DNA of 64,000 bases from Arion vulgaris (GCA_020796225.1 CM036761.1:35104928-35168927), one strand, 5' to 3'. Counted from the first letter of the stretch, positions 11,301 to 20,481 are shown. Made by a program: numbers and translations. Notes: generated from the sequence alone by a model not told the origin.

Positions 11301-12252
11301 CACATAGAGGATTGTAAATATCCTTTACGCTTAAGCCATTTCAAATGTTCATTTAAGCAAATGACATTGTACATTTTCCTTTTAAACATAGAACATTTTA
11401 AATTTTCCTTTAAACATAGAGCATTATAAATGTCTCTTTAATTAAACATAGAACATTGTAAATTCCCATTTAAATATTGACGATACTAAATGTTTCTTAA
11501 CGCATATGCCAATGCAAATGTCCTTTTTAAATATAGAGCATTGTAAATGTCACTTTTAAACATATACATTTTGTAACTGTTTTTCTTTTCTCCAAAACTG
11601 GTTTGCCTCAAAGCATCAGGAGAAGAAAATACTTCTAGAACGAACTTGTGTATGCACTTCATTAATAGTGTCTTTTGCAGATTCTGTTACCTCTAAGGTC
11701 TACCTTTGCTTTGTATCCATTGTATCGGAGCAACATTGTTCTTTGATGTGCACTGTCTGTTGCCAATCTGCTTATGTGGCAGAACCATTTAATGTGTTGT
11801 TTCTTGATGAAGTAAATGCCCCCTAAACATCAAACTTTTAATTAGACTGTAGTACACCTCCAAAACGATAATTACATTTGTTAGGGTCGTGACAAACATT
11901 AATTATTTACTTTTAGAACTGAAATTATGGATTTTAGTAGTTTATATACATTGATATAACGTATACATCTTTCAATTAATTTATTCATATCTGTATATTT
12001 AAAAGTATGTGTTATTTCTGTGGGACCTTATGGACACTCATTCGGAAGAATGTCTGTAAAATATGTACAGTAGCAATTACTAATTGACCTCCTTTAATCT
12101 TTCCATCACGTGTTGTATGTATCTTTGTATCTTTTCAGACTGCTCCGTTTGATACCAGACATGACATTTGGAGGCTTGTCAAAAGCTTAGAAAAAGAGAA
12201 AGCTGCAAACAAATCAATAGTCACCACCAAAAAAGGTTTAACTAGGAACTGA
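2118..12252 (+). CDS. beta-1,4-galactosyltransferase family, C-terminal half (5 exons)
   Basis: Join 2118-2305, 6333-6455, 7871-7975, 10199-10337, 12139-12252. The family is Golgi type II membrane glycosyltransferases that transfer galactose (in some invertebrate members GalNAc) from a UDP-sugar to terminal GlcNAc. Seen: FNRGALLNIGF, the metal-binding DVD in HDVDLIP, YRCGKNPRHYAVAMNKFGF, KYFGG, FGWGGEDDD and the metal-site pair in MMIKH. Both cysteines matching the C247-C266 disulphide of bovine B4GALT1 are present. The residue matching bovine Tyr289 is Tyr, which by family knowledge favours UDP-Gal over UDP-GalNAc. The first Trp of the usual WGWGG is Phe. All junctions keep phase and use AG/GT. 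The cytoplasmic tail, membrane anchor and first part of the catalytic domain should lie left of the window; I saw no such exon in 1-2117. Subtype (1-4, 5/6 or invertebrate GalNAcT) is not decided, so no symbol is given. Confidence 0.93.
2405..2668. repeat. (ACT)n/(ATT)n microsatellite
   Basis: A mixed trinucleotide run of about 260 bases immediately after the galactosyltransferase DVD exon, in the first intron of the window. The open frames across it are low-complexity artefacts. Confidence 0.95.
2684..2925. repeat. Inverted pair of SINE-B 3' blocks
   Basis: The left half (2684-2815) is a - strand copy of the SINE-B tail and the right half (2816-2925) a + strand copy. They face each other around 2815, so the two 100-base arms can form an imperfect hairpin. 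Confidence 0.8.
3100..3400 (-). mobile_element. LINE 3' end fragment
   Basis: Reads on the - strand as the C-terminal tail of a non-LTR reverse transcriptase: [14 protein letters not shown] followed by the basic GRSRKRWLDG block. The 53100-53440 segment is the same family. Broken by stops. Confidence 0.75.
3486..3688 (-). mobile_element. SINE-C
   Basis: Near full length on the - strand: tRNA-like head with A-box TAGTGCGTTGG and B-box GGTTCAATTCC, two related internal units, then CTTCTGGATCGG and an A-rich end. Flanked by a short CTTTTGATgTT / CTTTTGATaTT duplication. Confidence 0.9.
4050..4197 (-). mobile_element. SINE-E fragment
   Basis: Contains the family blocks TACGACCAATTTTAATCACT, AACGTGTATACGTTGCACAT and TAGACTTCTACACGTTTAGG. 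Abruptly replaced at about 4198 by LINE sequence. Confidence 0.85.
4198..4440 (-). mobile_element. LINE 3' end fragment (family with ERxAxDR...)
   Basis: On the - strand encodes TSLREARNVGLNSIEEIERI, the C-terminal tail also found at 9635, 31150 and 39375. No intact ORF. Confidence 0.8.
4688..4945 (+). mobile_element. SINE-F
   Basis: Shares GGGGCTC.CAA.GGGAGCAAAG, the core GTCGTAAGAGGC, CTACCCTAGTAAATAAAAAG and CACAAA.AGTGGTTAACA with copies at 7560, 28796, 30893 and 41580. Confidence 0.85.
5166..5485 (-). mobile_element. SINE-E with (AAG)n-type tail
   Basis: Full set of SINE-E blocks on the - strand, ending in a GAAGAAGAAG-type tail at 5180. The head GCCCGAGTGGTTACCGGGGCC lies at the right end. 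Confidence 0.85.
6333..6455 (+). CDS. B4GALT-like exon with YFGG and GWGGEDDD motifs
   Basis: Acceptor CCACAG ends at 6332 and donor GTAAG starts at 6456. The exon carries the sugar-donor and acceptor loop: KYFGGVVGFSKKQY followed by FGWGGEDDDLWSR. The Tyr before FGG matches bovine Tyr289, and the Trp, Glu and two Asp of the flexible loop are kept. Confidence 0.94.
6526..6927. mobile_element. hAT-type MITE, 402 bp
   Basis: Ends CAGCTTTTTCC...GTTTGGGAACCACTG form imperfect terminal inverted repeats. It is flanked by the 8-bp duplication GTTTAGAA / GTCTAGAA (7 of 8). Lies in the galactosyltransferase intron just after the GWGGEDDD exon. Non-coding. Confidence 0.75.
7228..7432 (+). mobile_element. 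SINE-C
   Basis: + strand copy: A-box TAGCGCGTTGG, B-box-like GGTTCAACTCC, two internal units, then CTTCTGGATCGAGAAAAAAG as its A-rich end. Confidence 0.9.
7560..7815 (+). mobile_element. SINE-F
   Basis: Same blocks as the 4688 copy, including GGTGCCGGGTCCCGC, AAAAAATAGTAGCACTGCGAC, AAGAGGCGACTGA and CACAGAGTGGTTAGC. Confidence 0.8.
7871..7975 (+). CDS. B4GALT-like exon with metal-site Met/His
   Basis: Acceptor TTTCAG ends at 7870 and donor GTAAAA starts at 7976. Encodes TFNKNYTVDRYDLRTSRYMM then IKHKGD. The MxxH pair in MIKH matches the Met and His that, with the DVD aspartate, bind Mn2+ in the family. Confidence 0.9.
8064..8594. repeat. 53-bp tandem, 10 copies, from SINE-A head
   Basis: Ten nearly identical units containing TTGCGTCGAGGTTAGGTGCT and CGCCTTTTATTTTATATTGG, period 53 counted from ATTCCTGTAG at 8068 to 8545. 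The unit equals the A-box region of SINE-A (compare the - strand of about 13470-13520). The last unit passes into the remainder of that SINE. Confidence 0.95.
8595..8960 (+). mobile_element. SINE-A with internal 35-bp tandem (5 copies)
   Basis: The SINE-A body continues from the 53-bp array. At 8645-8819 the core segment ATCTCAGTGTAGGTGAGATC is repeated five times with period about 35. After that come the family blocks GAGACGGACGATAAAAC and AACACGTAAAAGAACC. Confidence 0.92.
9635..10115 (+). mobile_element. LINE 3' end with 76-bp tandem triplication
   Basis: Encodes in broken frames LKWDANGA, MMKRTLLRES and ERVVQDRAGW, the C-terminal tail of a reverse transcriptase, ending in AACGTATGACGG and an ATT-rich tail. 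A 76-bp segment is repeated three times at 9751-9978. Confidence 0.85.
10199..10337 (+). CDS. B4GALT-like exon, C-terminal lobe
   Basis: Acceptor TTTCATAG ends at 10198 and donor GTAAGT starts at 10338. Encodes a GLNTTKYKVNSIKLDQLYTW stretch, matching the family's GLNxxxYKVxxxxxxxLYTxIxV block near the C terminus. Confidence 0.9.
10400..10545 (+). mobile_element. tRNA-like SINE head
   Basis: Contains a B-box GGGTTCAATTCC at about 10510 and an A-box-like TAACTGGTTATAG at about 10460. A short degenerate retroposon head rather than a tRNA gene. Confidence 0.45.
10600..10900 (-). mobile_element. LINE C-terminal zinc-finger fragment
   Basis: On the - strand one frame reads FTCSNCGKDCHSRICHYSHK followed by KRC. 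This is the C-terminal CxxCxxxCxSRIxxxSHxxxC finger that follows the reverse transcriptase in many animal non-LTR elements. An AFxxxS-like basic region precedes it. Decayed. Confidence 0.65.
10960..11580. repeat. Degenerate ~33-bp tandem (AACATAGAACATTGTAAATG)
   Basis: About ten diverged units of the type TTTAAACATAGAGCATTGTAAATGTC, split by the SINE-D at 11030-11297. Confidence 0.8.
11030..11297 (-). mobile_element. SINE-D
   Basis: - strand copy with head GAGAGCCGCGGTAG.GTAGTTG, B-box GGGTTCAACTCC and body GGTACCAGACATG. Flanked by CCTTTACACA on both sides (about 11009 and 11294), a target-site duplication. It sits inside an older degenerate tandem array. Confidence 0.9.
11585..11835 (-). 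mobile_element. LINE 3' fragment
   Basis: The - strand reads FIKKQ, an H..LPTD stretch and a YSGYKAK-like part. It matches the same segment at 45150-45420 and part of 13680-13880. Confidence 0.65.
12139..12252 (+). CDS. B4GALT-like last exon and stop
   Basis: Acceptor CTTTTCAG ends at 12138. Encodes 37 residues with a basic, poorly conserved tail (KKGLTRN) and stops at TGA 12250-12252. In vertebrate members the protein ends soon after the previous exon's block, so this tail is lineage-specific. An AATAAA lies at 13044-13049 and is a possible but unproven polyadenylation signal. Confidence 0.8.
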   Translation, partial: TAPFDTRHDIWRLVKSLEKEKAANKSIVTTKKGLTRN

Positions 12253-12840
12253 TGTCACGCAAAGTGATGGAGGATTATAGAGAAGCGGAATTGACGGGGA
12301 AACGCTGTTGTTGATCACAGAACATCAATATGTCCATAATTGCGATTGTCAGAGAAATACCGACATAGTAGAATTCCAGGGACAGAGTCCAAAGTCGCAT
12401 TTAAGCAGTTCCGTTATTAACTACGATGATTCCTGGCTCTGAGACATTAACTCCTTGTGGACCAAATGCCACACTACGTGACTTTGGGTTGATGCCTTTT
12501 ACCAGGAGCCACACTAAAGGGCGTTTTTTATTCTATTAACACATAGCTTGTAAAAACATGGCTTTTGCCCCGGTCCACTAAGAGTTGAGACCTCAACATA
12601 AGTGCGGTACGTCTACGACTGAAATATATAAGCTTCATACTGTTCGGAAGACATACATTCATCAGTACTATCGTTGCACAAATGAAGTTTTTGTAACTAT
12701 CATAATTTTCTAAAATGTTGCTGACAACTTCATTGGGGACACAAATACAAAATATTTGAATCACAAACAACGCGAGACTGAGCAGATTAAGAACCCATAC
12801 CCGGTCGCTTTCACCCGCATAACTTCAAAATTGTCTGCCC

Positions 12841-12919
12841 TCCCTTCAATGAAAATATGTTATCTCTTATCTAATATGTTATATCTTATCTAATATGTTA
12901 TCTCTTATCTAATATGTTA
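12841..12919. repeat. ATATGTTATCTCTTATCTA tandem, about 3.5 copies
   Basis: Period 19-20 bases. Located 3' of the galactosyltransferase stop codon. Confidence 0.9.
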
Positions 12920-13261
12920 CGTGGATTAAAACATAAATCTTGGATAAATGAAAGAGTATGCTATAGCATTAAAACAGTTAAACTTTGAGAGATTACTAAA
13001 ACGATGTTATTGTTATGAAACTCAGAGAAGACAGACCTAGAAAAATAAAGAAGTATGCTCTTGTATCACACAATCAAATTCCACAATCAAATTTATATAT
13101 AAACGTAAATGAATACGTACCACACAAGCAGTAATGTCTAACATTCCAAGAGTAGATTCAATCAGAACCAGAGGAAAACAATCAATAAATTTCTATACTC
13201 TTTGCCAACAAATAAATAATTGAAGTAGACGTGTTTTGTTTCATTTAATTTTTAATATTTT

Positions 13262-13520
13262 CTAATGAATTTTTCCAGGGCAGCGGCTTTACAGCCTGCT
13301 CTTCTCGAATTTGAAGTGCCAATGATTACTTTACGTTCTCAAATTGAACACGGGACCTACGTTTTATCGTTCATGTCCGATATGACTAGAAACTCTATCT
13401 CACCTACACTGACATCAGGGATCTCTGGAAAAAATATCTATATAGCTCAATGAGGGAGCAAACCGGATAGCTTTGGAACAAGATACGAGCACCTAGCCTC
13501 TACGTCACAGAGATCCCATT
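13262..13520 (-). mobile_element. SINE-A
   Basis: - strand copy with head GACGTAGAGGCTAGGTGCTC, then the ATCTCTGG..GTCAGTGTAGGTGAGAT core and AACACGGGACCTACG..TTTATCG. Truncated in the 3' half. Confidence 0.85.
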
Positions 13521-13555
13521 GAAATACTCCCACAGACGACAAACAATTAAGCAGT

Positions 13556-13608
13556 ATAACTATTCTTCAATTGTAACATTTTTGCTGTTACAATTGAAGA
13601 ATAGTTAT
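13556..13608. repeat. Perfect 23-bp palindrome arms, 7-base loop
   Basis: 13556-13578 is the exact reverse complement of 13586-13608, giving a strong hairpin in AT-rich DNA next to a SINE-A. Confidence 0.95.
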
Positions 13609-13669
13609 ATTATAATTGCTATAATTATAATATAATCAGACCCAAACCATCAGATACATTCTGAAACCA

Positions 13670-14385
13670 TCTTCTCCTTGGTCTTCCTCTTTTCTCTAAT
13701 CGTGTTTTGCCACACATCGTTAGGATGTGAGATTTCTAGAATGGGCTTTTGCGTGAGTTGCGCTTTATAAAAAGTGTTTTTCGTTAAATATATTATCTAT
13801 GAGTGCCAGATTCTGCGTGGATGGCTTTTTACTTTGTATCCACTGTATCGGAGTAGCAAAAGAACAATACACTAGGTGGCGTAGCTTTACACAGTACAAG
13901 AGACTGAATATATGTTTATGATCATAACCTAATCTGTCAATTTTACAATATTGAAATTACAGTCTTTAAACATTGGTTTACACCACTGTGTTACATAAGT
14001 ATAGGTGCGAATCATGGACATTTAACAAGACAGTGGAAAAACATACATCTGCTTTTGAATATAAGTATTACAGGAGAGCCATTCGTATATCATGGACAGA
14101 GAAGAGAAGAAATATATATGTTCAGAAAGAAATTCAAAATCAAAGAATACAAACTGGCTGATTGTAAAAAATTGAATTATTTTGGTCATATAAAGACACG
14201 AGGAGAAGAGGAAAAGAGGAAGACCACGGAGAAGATGGATTCAGGATGTATCTGATGGTTTGGGCATGACGTCTGAAGATGCGGGACATCTGGCCTATGA
14301 GAGAGAAATTCAGAAGGACTGTTAAGGTGGCAAAGTTCTGCTCAGGACAAACTATTTGATGATGATTACATCGTTGTACGATCGA
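13670..14385. mobile_element. LINE 3' end fragments (- then +)
   Basis: 13670-13890 is a - strand reverse transcriptase tail piece. 13930-14385 is a + strand 3' end of the family whose protein ends [13 protein letters not shown] and whose tail is (GAT)n (here TTTGATGATGATTAC). Related copies: 37860, 43080, 44085. Confidence 0.7.
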
Positions 14386-16279
14386 CTTCCTATGAGAAAG
14401 TAGAAAAAAACCAGAATGAATTCAGAACACGACGTATCAGTATCGCTCACTTAGTAATGTCCCTTTGTTGCGCTTAGATACGCTTTGTTTACATTCCTGG
14501 GCAAGGTTACGAAATGGCTACTTTTTGATCGGTTTATATATCGCTTTAAATTCCGGCTGTTGTTAATGTTAAAACACACTGTACACTATTACGTTAAAAT
14601 ATAATCAATTTTCATATGTAGCTCTCGAATTGTGTGCAGTATCACTGTGTTATATAATATAATTATGAAGTTATATCTGTATGAACTAGTCACATTCTAA
14701 CTACCTGAGGATGAGCAAATTACACTGATGGGGTATGTTATTAATCTTCATTGCAGTAGAAATATCACGCTACAAAAATATACAACGTTTAGTTTTTTGA
14801 CAAGGTAACACATTAACGATACTAAAAATATTTTTTAAATCTGTTGAAAATAATTGTAGTTCATGGTGTAGTTCACTATATCTGGTCATTTATAATAGCT
14901 TAAAACTGTCAAAGACAAAGAGGTATTTATAAAATTACTATTAAATTGCATATATATTGAACATATCTCAACATACCAAAAAGTTATATATATATTTAAA
15001 TCACAATAACATAAATTTACACATCCATTTCCATAAATGCATAATGATCTAGTTTACTTCTTCATGAAATATGTAATGTTTAACATAATTAATTTATACT
15101 TTCACAATAATACTTTCACTACTAAATATACTGCTAATGGTAGTTCAAACAGAAATACATATCTCCAAACATTGACAATACACATTTGTAATATAATTAT
15201 ACAATTGTACTAGCCCACATTAGTCATGATTTAGTAGCCTACAATTTTACTTCATAATTTACTCATGCACACTTGCTCATACATACTTACTGACACGTAG
15301 AATACTTACCTAAGACATCTCACAAACACACATTACACATATGTATATAACTGTTCTAAATTGTTATAAAGACAGCTAGACAACACACAATACAGCAGGG
15401 AAAAATAAAACTGTACAGCCCACAGGTCTGCTGTTATTTAAACTTTATGTTTCTCACAGTGAACTTGTGTATTAACAGTTGGATAAGTTTGTATATAGCA
15501 GCTGTGTATTTATGATAAATATTAATTCCTTAGTTTTATTTCTTATACCCCAAGCTCTTTTCTCTATACCAGCTACCATTGAATGTACAACTTCTCCTCC
15601 TTGTTCTCAGATAAAGCCCAATCCAAAACCATTCATTCTGATCCAGTTTGAACAGTGATGTTCTAGTATGTGTTGTTTTGGAATTATTTTATCTGGAAAA
15701 TACAGTCTGTATATTGTCATGTAATCCTGTATTGCTAATTGTATTTCTGGAACTGTGTCAGCATGGATTGGTCTACTGTGTGAGATGTAATTGTGAACTT
15801 TTTCAAATGCTGTATTTAATGAATTAAAAATGTCTCTTGTGATCAATGCAATATTTATTATATCCTGATTCTGTGTGTACAATTGTGTATGTGTTATGAC
15901 ATCTTCTGTGAGATCTTTATAGACTTTACATGTTAAGTATTTATGACAGTGGTTACCAACAAAAACTCTACTATGATATGCCTGTGGTGTGATTTTGTGT
16001 TTATCTAATACTTTATCTAAATGTGAACACACTAGACCAGACCTATCACACAGTGCTACAAACTCAAGTTCTGATAGGCTTGCTTGTGCTATTTTAATCT
16101 TAGTATTGCATTTTATTTTCTCCTCCTCACTTTCACAAACTATTAAATCTGCATCAGCGCCGGATTAGCCTAGTAGCAGAAGTAGCAAATGCTACGGGCC
16201 CCGCGCTTCTAGGGGGCCCTGCGACTATGTGACAGAGATGAAAATGGAAAAATAACCAGATGTTATATAAAAAACACGC

Positions 16280-17578
16280 AAGCTGTCTGAATTTTTAGAT
16301 GTTTGTGATGGTGCTGAATCCAACGAAATCGAAGCAGAAAATACAGAAGATGTGCCCCACTGTGTAGTAGATGAAAGCAGTGCCTTAGAAGAATCATCAT
16401 TACCAATACTACCATTAAGATCAGCAACTCTTCACGATTTAGCCACATTTTTCACAAGACAAACTGAAATCGAATGTACAGCAAGTCCTTCCAATTTAGC
16501 AACATCATCTACAAGCCAAAAACACAACGAAAGTAAAATGTACTCCAACGATATTGGTGAATGGCCAAACAACTTCAAACAATCCACGATTTTGTCGAAA
16601 GTCGTTTTCACATACACACATACACCAACAAACAAAACTCACGTGAGAGATTGGTTGTGTTATACAGAAACTAAAGGACAACTGTTCTGTTTTGTTTGCA
16701 AAGTTATTGATTTAGGCTGTACCATAGAGTGACTGGTGTATTTGGAATACTCCGGCAGTTAAAATCTATTACAGAGGAAGAGATCTTGAAAAGAACTCCA
16801 AATATTGTCAGCTCTTACCAAGAGGATTTGGAAGAAAGCCTAGGCGACTAACTTATGCAGTTCATTGAACTTCTTAAAACTAATGTATATGGCCTTTTTC
16901 ATCTTTACAGACGGTCAATTGGCAAGTGTTTTACTGTGACAACTTCTGAGTTTTCGCTTTTCTCTCTTGTCGTTCAGCTCGTATATAAGTCTCTTCTCAA
17001 AAGACTCTGCGCCCTTTCGTAATTTGGCTTTCCACACAACTCTGTCATCAGCTAGTCCCTCCCATGTGCTGGGATCTATAGAAAAGTTTTTCATTGAGGC
17101 TTTGCAGACATCTTTATACCCGACCAGTGGTCTGCCCTGGTGCCTCTTCCCTCCGAAAGTTCACAGAACAACATTTGTTTTGGTATGCGGCAAGTTTCCA
17201 TTCTTCTCACATGTCCCAACTATCTTAGTCGTCTACTGCTGTAAAACTAATGTAGCTGCTGCTATTAGCAATGAAAAGCATGAGGCTCTTGAACTGCAAT
17301 GTAATAAACTTGTAAAGGAAAATTCATTAGAGTCGTGTTTCCCAAATGTAGAAATAGTCTTACGAATTTACTTGTCTTTAATGACTACTAACTGCAGCGG
17401 AGAACGTTCTTTTTCGACATTAAAGAGTATAAAAAGTGAGTTAAGAAACACGATGGGACAAGATCGTCTAAATAACCTCACCTTAATGAACATTGAATGT
17501 AATTTACTTATAGAAATTGATTTGTCTAGTGCTATCTCTAAATTTGCTCACATGAAATCGAGACAAGTTTATTTGTAA
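16280..17578 (+). pseudogene. hAT transposase remnant
   Basis: The N-terminal part 16280-16732 reads KTRKLSEFLDVCD..., DIGEWPNN and RDWLCYTETKGQLFCFVCKV, a TTF-type zinc-finger region. In another frame, 16736-16886 continues GVFGILRQLKSITEEEILKR. A LINE piece interrupts at 16888-17241. Then 17242-17578 encodes the C-terminal dimerisation block: LSLMTTNCSGERSFSTLKSI, then a LxxLxLMxIE stretch. The central RNase-H part of a full transposase is missing and stops and a frameshift are present, so it cannot be active. Confidence 0.88.
16888..17241 (-). mobile_element. LINE 3' fragment inside hAT
   Basis: On the - strand encodes YKDVCKASMKNFSIDPSTWE, then WKAKLRKGAESFE, a reverse transcriptase C-terminal tail. 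Flanked by the 13-bp duplication TAAAACTAATGTA at 16875-16887 and 17242-17254, so it is a genuine later retrotransposition. Confidence 0.9.
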
Positions 17579-18701
17579 AAGTTGTGTTTTATTTTATTAT
17601 CATACAAAACCTAGGGCCCGCGCTAAAATTTGCTACGGGCCCCGCGCTAGCCTAATCCGGCACTGATCTGCATGTAACTTGTTCATTTATAATTTGAACA
17701 TTTCTGCCTGTTGCTAATTATTACCATATTGTTAAATATTGTATAGTGTTTGTACTAGTGTGTTCCTTTTCTATGTTTTCCATGATATCTCTGTCTATAC
17801 TGTCAGCTGTTTATTTCCTAAAATTTGAGCATGCAAGCAGTAATACAAATTATTTGCTGTTACTATATATTATATATATAATTTTTCTGTTGATATGGGA
17901 TGTAATTGAAGTCACATAACTTGACTGTATAAACAGCATTTAGTTAAGAGCAATTTATTTCAATCCTAATAATATGTTCTATTATTTATTTTTTACTCAT
18001 AACTTACAATAGCATAATATTACAGTTCTTAATTAGATCTCCAAAACATCATGTCTTCTGTCGTCAATGGGATGATTCTATATAGTCACATTCAGCTAGG
18101 AATTTATAATACTAAACTTGATATTCGATACAAATATCAACCACCCAGCTGAAATACTGCAAAACAGTTTGAAAATTATGCTTAGAATTACCGTTTATCG
18201 CTTTGTAAATAACAAAACTATTTTTAAAAGGGTCAGAGAGAACATGACATAGTAGTCGGTGAAAGTCACATCGAAACAAAACAGGGTCGTCGCTCTAGCG
18301 ATCAAAAGTTTGGAGCTACAAGATAGCCCCATGAATAAAACTTGTACACAAGAGAGAAGAATCATTTATCATTTTGAAAATGTATGATTCAGTGACATTA
18401 TTCGTATTGATCGTATGAAAATTGGCTGTTTAATAGCTGTACCTGCGCAAAAAGTAGCTGTGTACAAAATAATTGTGGTGACCCTTCGTAAATGCCTCGT
18501 TATATGTAGCGTTCCCTTATAAAATGTTTATAAAATATTCAGGCAGTGTGGAATACTTTAAAGTTTATAAAAAAGTTCAGATTTTCGGAAAAAACGTGAC
18601 ATACAAGAATACTAACCTGATTTCTTTTACACAGTTTCACCGATTCACAATACATTCAAAATGGATGCTATTATGAACGTTTTTTTATTACCCAGCATTT
18701 T

Positions 18702-18809
18702 TTGCTTGGTCTCTTGTCTTATTTGTGTATTAGGTCTGAAATCTGAATACTGAACCTCAAATGGTCAGATTTCAGACCTAATACACAAATAAGACAAGAG
18801 ACCAAGCAA
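18702..18809. repeat. Perfect 45-bp palindrome arms, 18-base loop
   Basis: 18702-18746 is the exact reverse complement of 18765-18809, so identical arms are retained over 45 bases. It sits directly at the 5' edge of a LINE 3' fragment. Confidence 0.97.
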
Positions 18810-19090
18810 GAAAATGTATCAAATTTTATAAGAAAGCGCCGCTGGAACTACATCGGCCACACACTTAGAATGGATGAGAGAAGACTCCTTACCAATCCCT
18901 CATATGGACACCAGAGGGAAAAAGAAAACGAGGAAGACCAAGAGAGACTCTGCGTAGAACCATCACCAGAGAAGGCTCAACGATGGGCCTAGTAAACATT
19001 AAAGACCTAAAACAGATAGCAACGAACCGCGAGACATGGAGAGCTATGACCTCTGCCCTATGCGTCGCCCACAGGCCCAAGAGGAAAGAC
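18810..19090 (+). mobile_element. LINE 3' end fragment
   Basis: Encodes RKRRWNYIGHTLRMDERRLL, then KRKRGRPRETLRRTITREG and NRETWRAMTSALC, the typical tail (WxGHxLRM ... GRPRxTxRR ... DRxxWR) of a non-LTR reverse transcriptase. Confidence 0.88.
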
Positions 19091-19664
19091 TAAGCTAAGC
19101 ATTCATTGTGCGAAGAATGTCTTGGGTCTTACTAAAAGAGCGTTATTTCATTGTAAATGAGACGCCGTGAGAAGCTTTTGACTAAGATCAAAGAAAAGTG
19201 CCCACTTGATCGAGGCCAAATGGTGGGAATCTCCATAGATCAAAAATGCAACGAAATGCATTGAAAAATTCCAAGAAGCTTTCATTCGAACGTATGACAT
19301 CTCTCACATTTTTACACGTTTTTCTTGATTTTTTACACGTTTACACCTAACTGGGTTCATCCGCTGCGGCACTAACGGGTAATGCCCAACACATATGTTT
19401 TTGTTAATTCAGAAGGAAGCAAATCGAAGTCAACCCAAGGATTGTCGGAACGCACAAGATTCTTCCGTTTGTTGAATAATGTGGTGCTTGGATTTCTGCT
19501 TGTCTCTTTCTGATATTTCTTCTATTTTGTGTGATGAATGTTTTCGGAAAGCTTTACATTCTTCTCTATCTATTATATAACTATTAGCTGAAAGTCGATC
19601 AATAATGGTGGTGAAAAACAATGCACACGGAGTAATTTTGTGTAAGGTACTTTTTAATGTCCCG

Positions 19665-19745
19665 GATTAGTGTATTGCATAATCGCCCGCATAGAAACAC
19701 GGACACATAAGAGATGTGGGTTCAATCCCACGCTTGACGTTCCTC
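19665..19745 (+). mobile_element. tRNA-like SINE head
   Basis: A-box-like GGATTAGTGTATTG and B-box GGGTTCAATCCCACG. No complete tRNA fold seen. Confidence 0.4.
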
Positions 19746-19999
19746 TGCACCAATATCTCCTCTAACAGAATATTGACTGTTTATAATCAATTTTATAAAA
19801 ATATCAATTTCCAAACGAATTTCCTTCAAAAAAATATTTCAGACACAGATAGAAATATCACAAAAAAAACTATTAAAAAAATGTATGCACTGCAATGTAT
19901 AAAAACAAAAACCACAAATATTTATGTTTGTAGTTTGACAATCAGTTTATGTTTGCATAAACCACACCGTGAGAATAGTTAATGTAAAATACAATGGTA

Positions 20000-20218
20000 A
20001 ATCTCAGTGGCTGTAGAATCAGAGCATTACAAGTCACAGGTGTTTAATAAGAGCATTAATGAAAGACATCATTACTAGAACACAAAATAGAGATAACCAA
20101 TGAGATGGTGGCAACATATCATTACGAAAATAAATCTTAAACACAGAAGTGTAGGAGGAGAGAGAACTAGATACATATCAAGAGTCTTTCATGCAGGCTG
20201 TAACGATGAGAGCACTAT
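20000..20218 (+). mobile_element. LINE fragment
   Basis: Broken frames read RWWQHI..KINLKHRSVGGERTR, resembling a degenerate reverse transcriptase tail. Ends at a mariner-like MITE. Confidence 0.4.
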
Positions 20219-20222
20219 TCTA

Positions 20223-20481
20223 CAGGGTGTTCAAGATAATAGCAGCCTGTGAATGGAGTCAATCTGGCATATATGTATGAAAATGAGAAGGTTCAGTTAT
20301 GACGTAGTGTAGGTCAAGGTTATGTGACGGTATGTAATTGTAGTGCGGGAAGGGGCGATGAACAAATGTGACGTAAAACGAGCTAGTCAGAACCGGTTTA
20401 AATAGTACATAAACATAACGCGATCGATTATCTGGCAACTTTCGATTTTTCAATGGGGCTGCTTTAATCTTGAACACCCTG
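20223..20481. mobile_element. Mariner-like MITE, 259 bp
   Basis: Termini CAGGGTGTTCAAGAT...ATCTTGAACACCCTG are inverted and flanked by TA on both sides. A near-identical element of the same 259 bp lies at 35882 and a reversed 250-bp one at 50766. Confidence 0.93.

Larger units (their letters stand above)
16155..17665 (+). mobile_element. hAT DNA transposon, 1511 bp, deleted and nested
   Basis: Terminal inverted repeats CAGCGCCGGATTAGCCTAG...CTAGCCTAATCCGGCACTG, followed inward by a second shared GC-rich block GCTACGGGCCCCGCGCT. Flanked by the perfect 8-bp duplication ATCTGCAT at 16147-16154 and 17666-17673, the hAT hallmark. It holds a transposase remnant with an internal deletion and a LINE insertion. 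Confidence 0.96.
15440..17860 (-). pseudogene. Decayed transposon protein, split by hAT insertion
   Basis: On the - strand, 16152 down to about 15440 encodes a protein tail: ADLIVCESEEEK..., DKHKITPQAYHSRVFVGNHC, PKQHILEHHCSNW..GFGLGF, then after one in-frame TGA, EQGGEVVHSMVAGIEKRAWG. The PKxHILExH...GFGLGxxxEQGGExxHS pattern recalls proteins of animal DNA transposons, but I cannot name the superfamily. The upstream part continues, in a shifted frame, beyond the hAT element at 17674. Confidence 0.55.
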
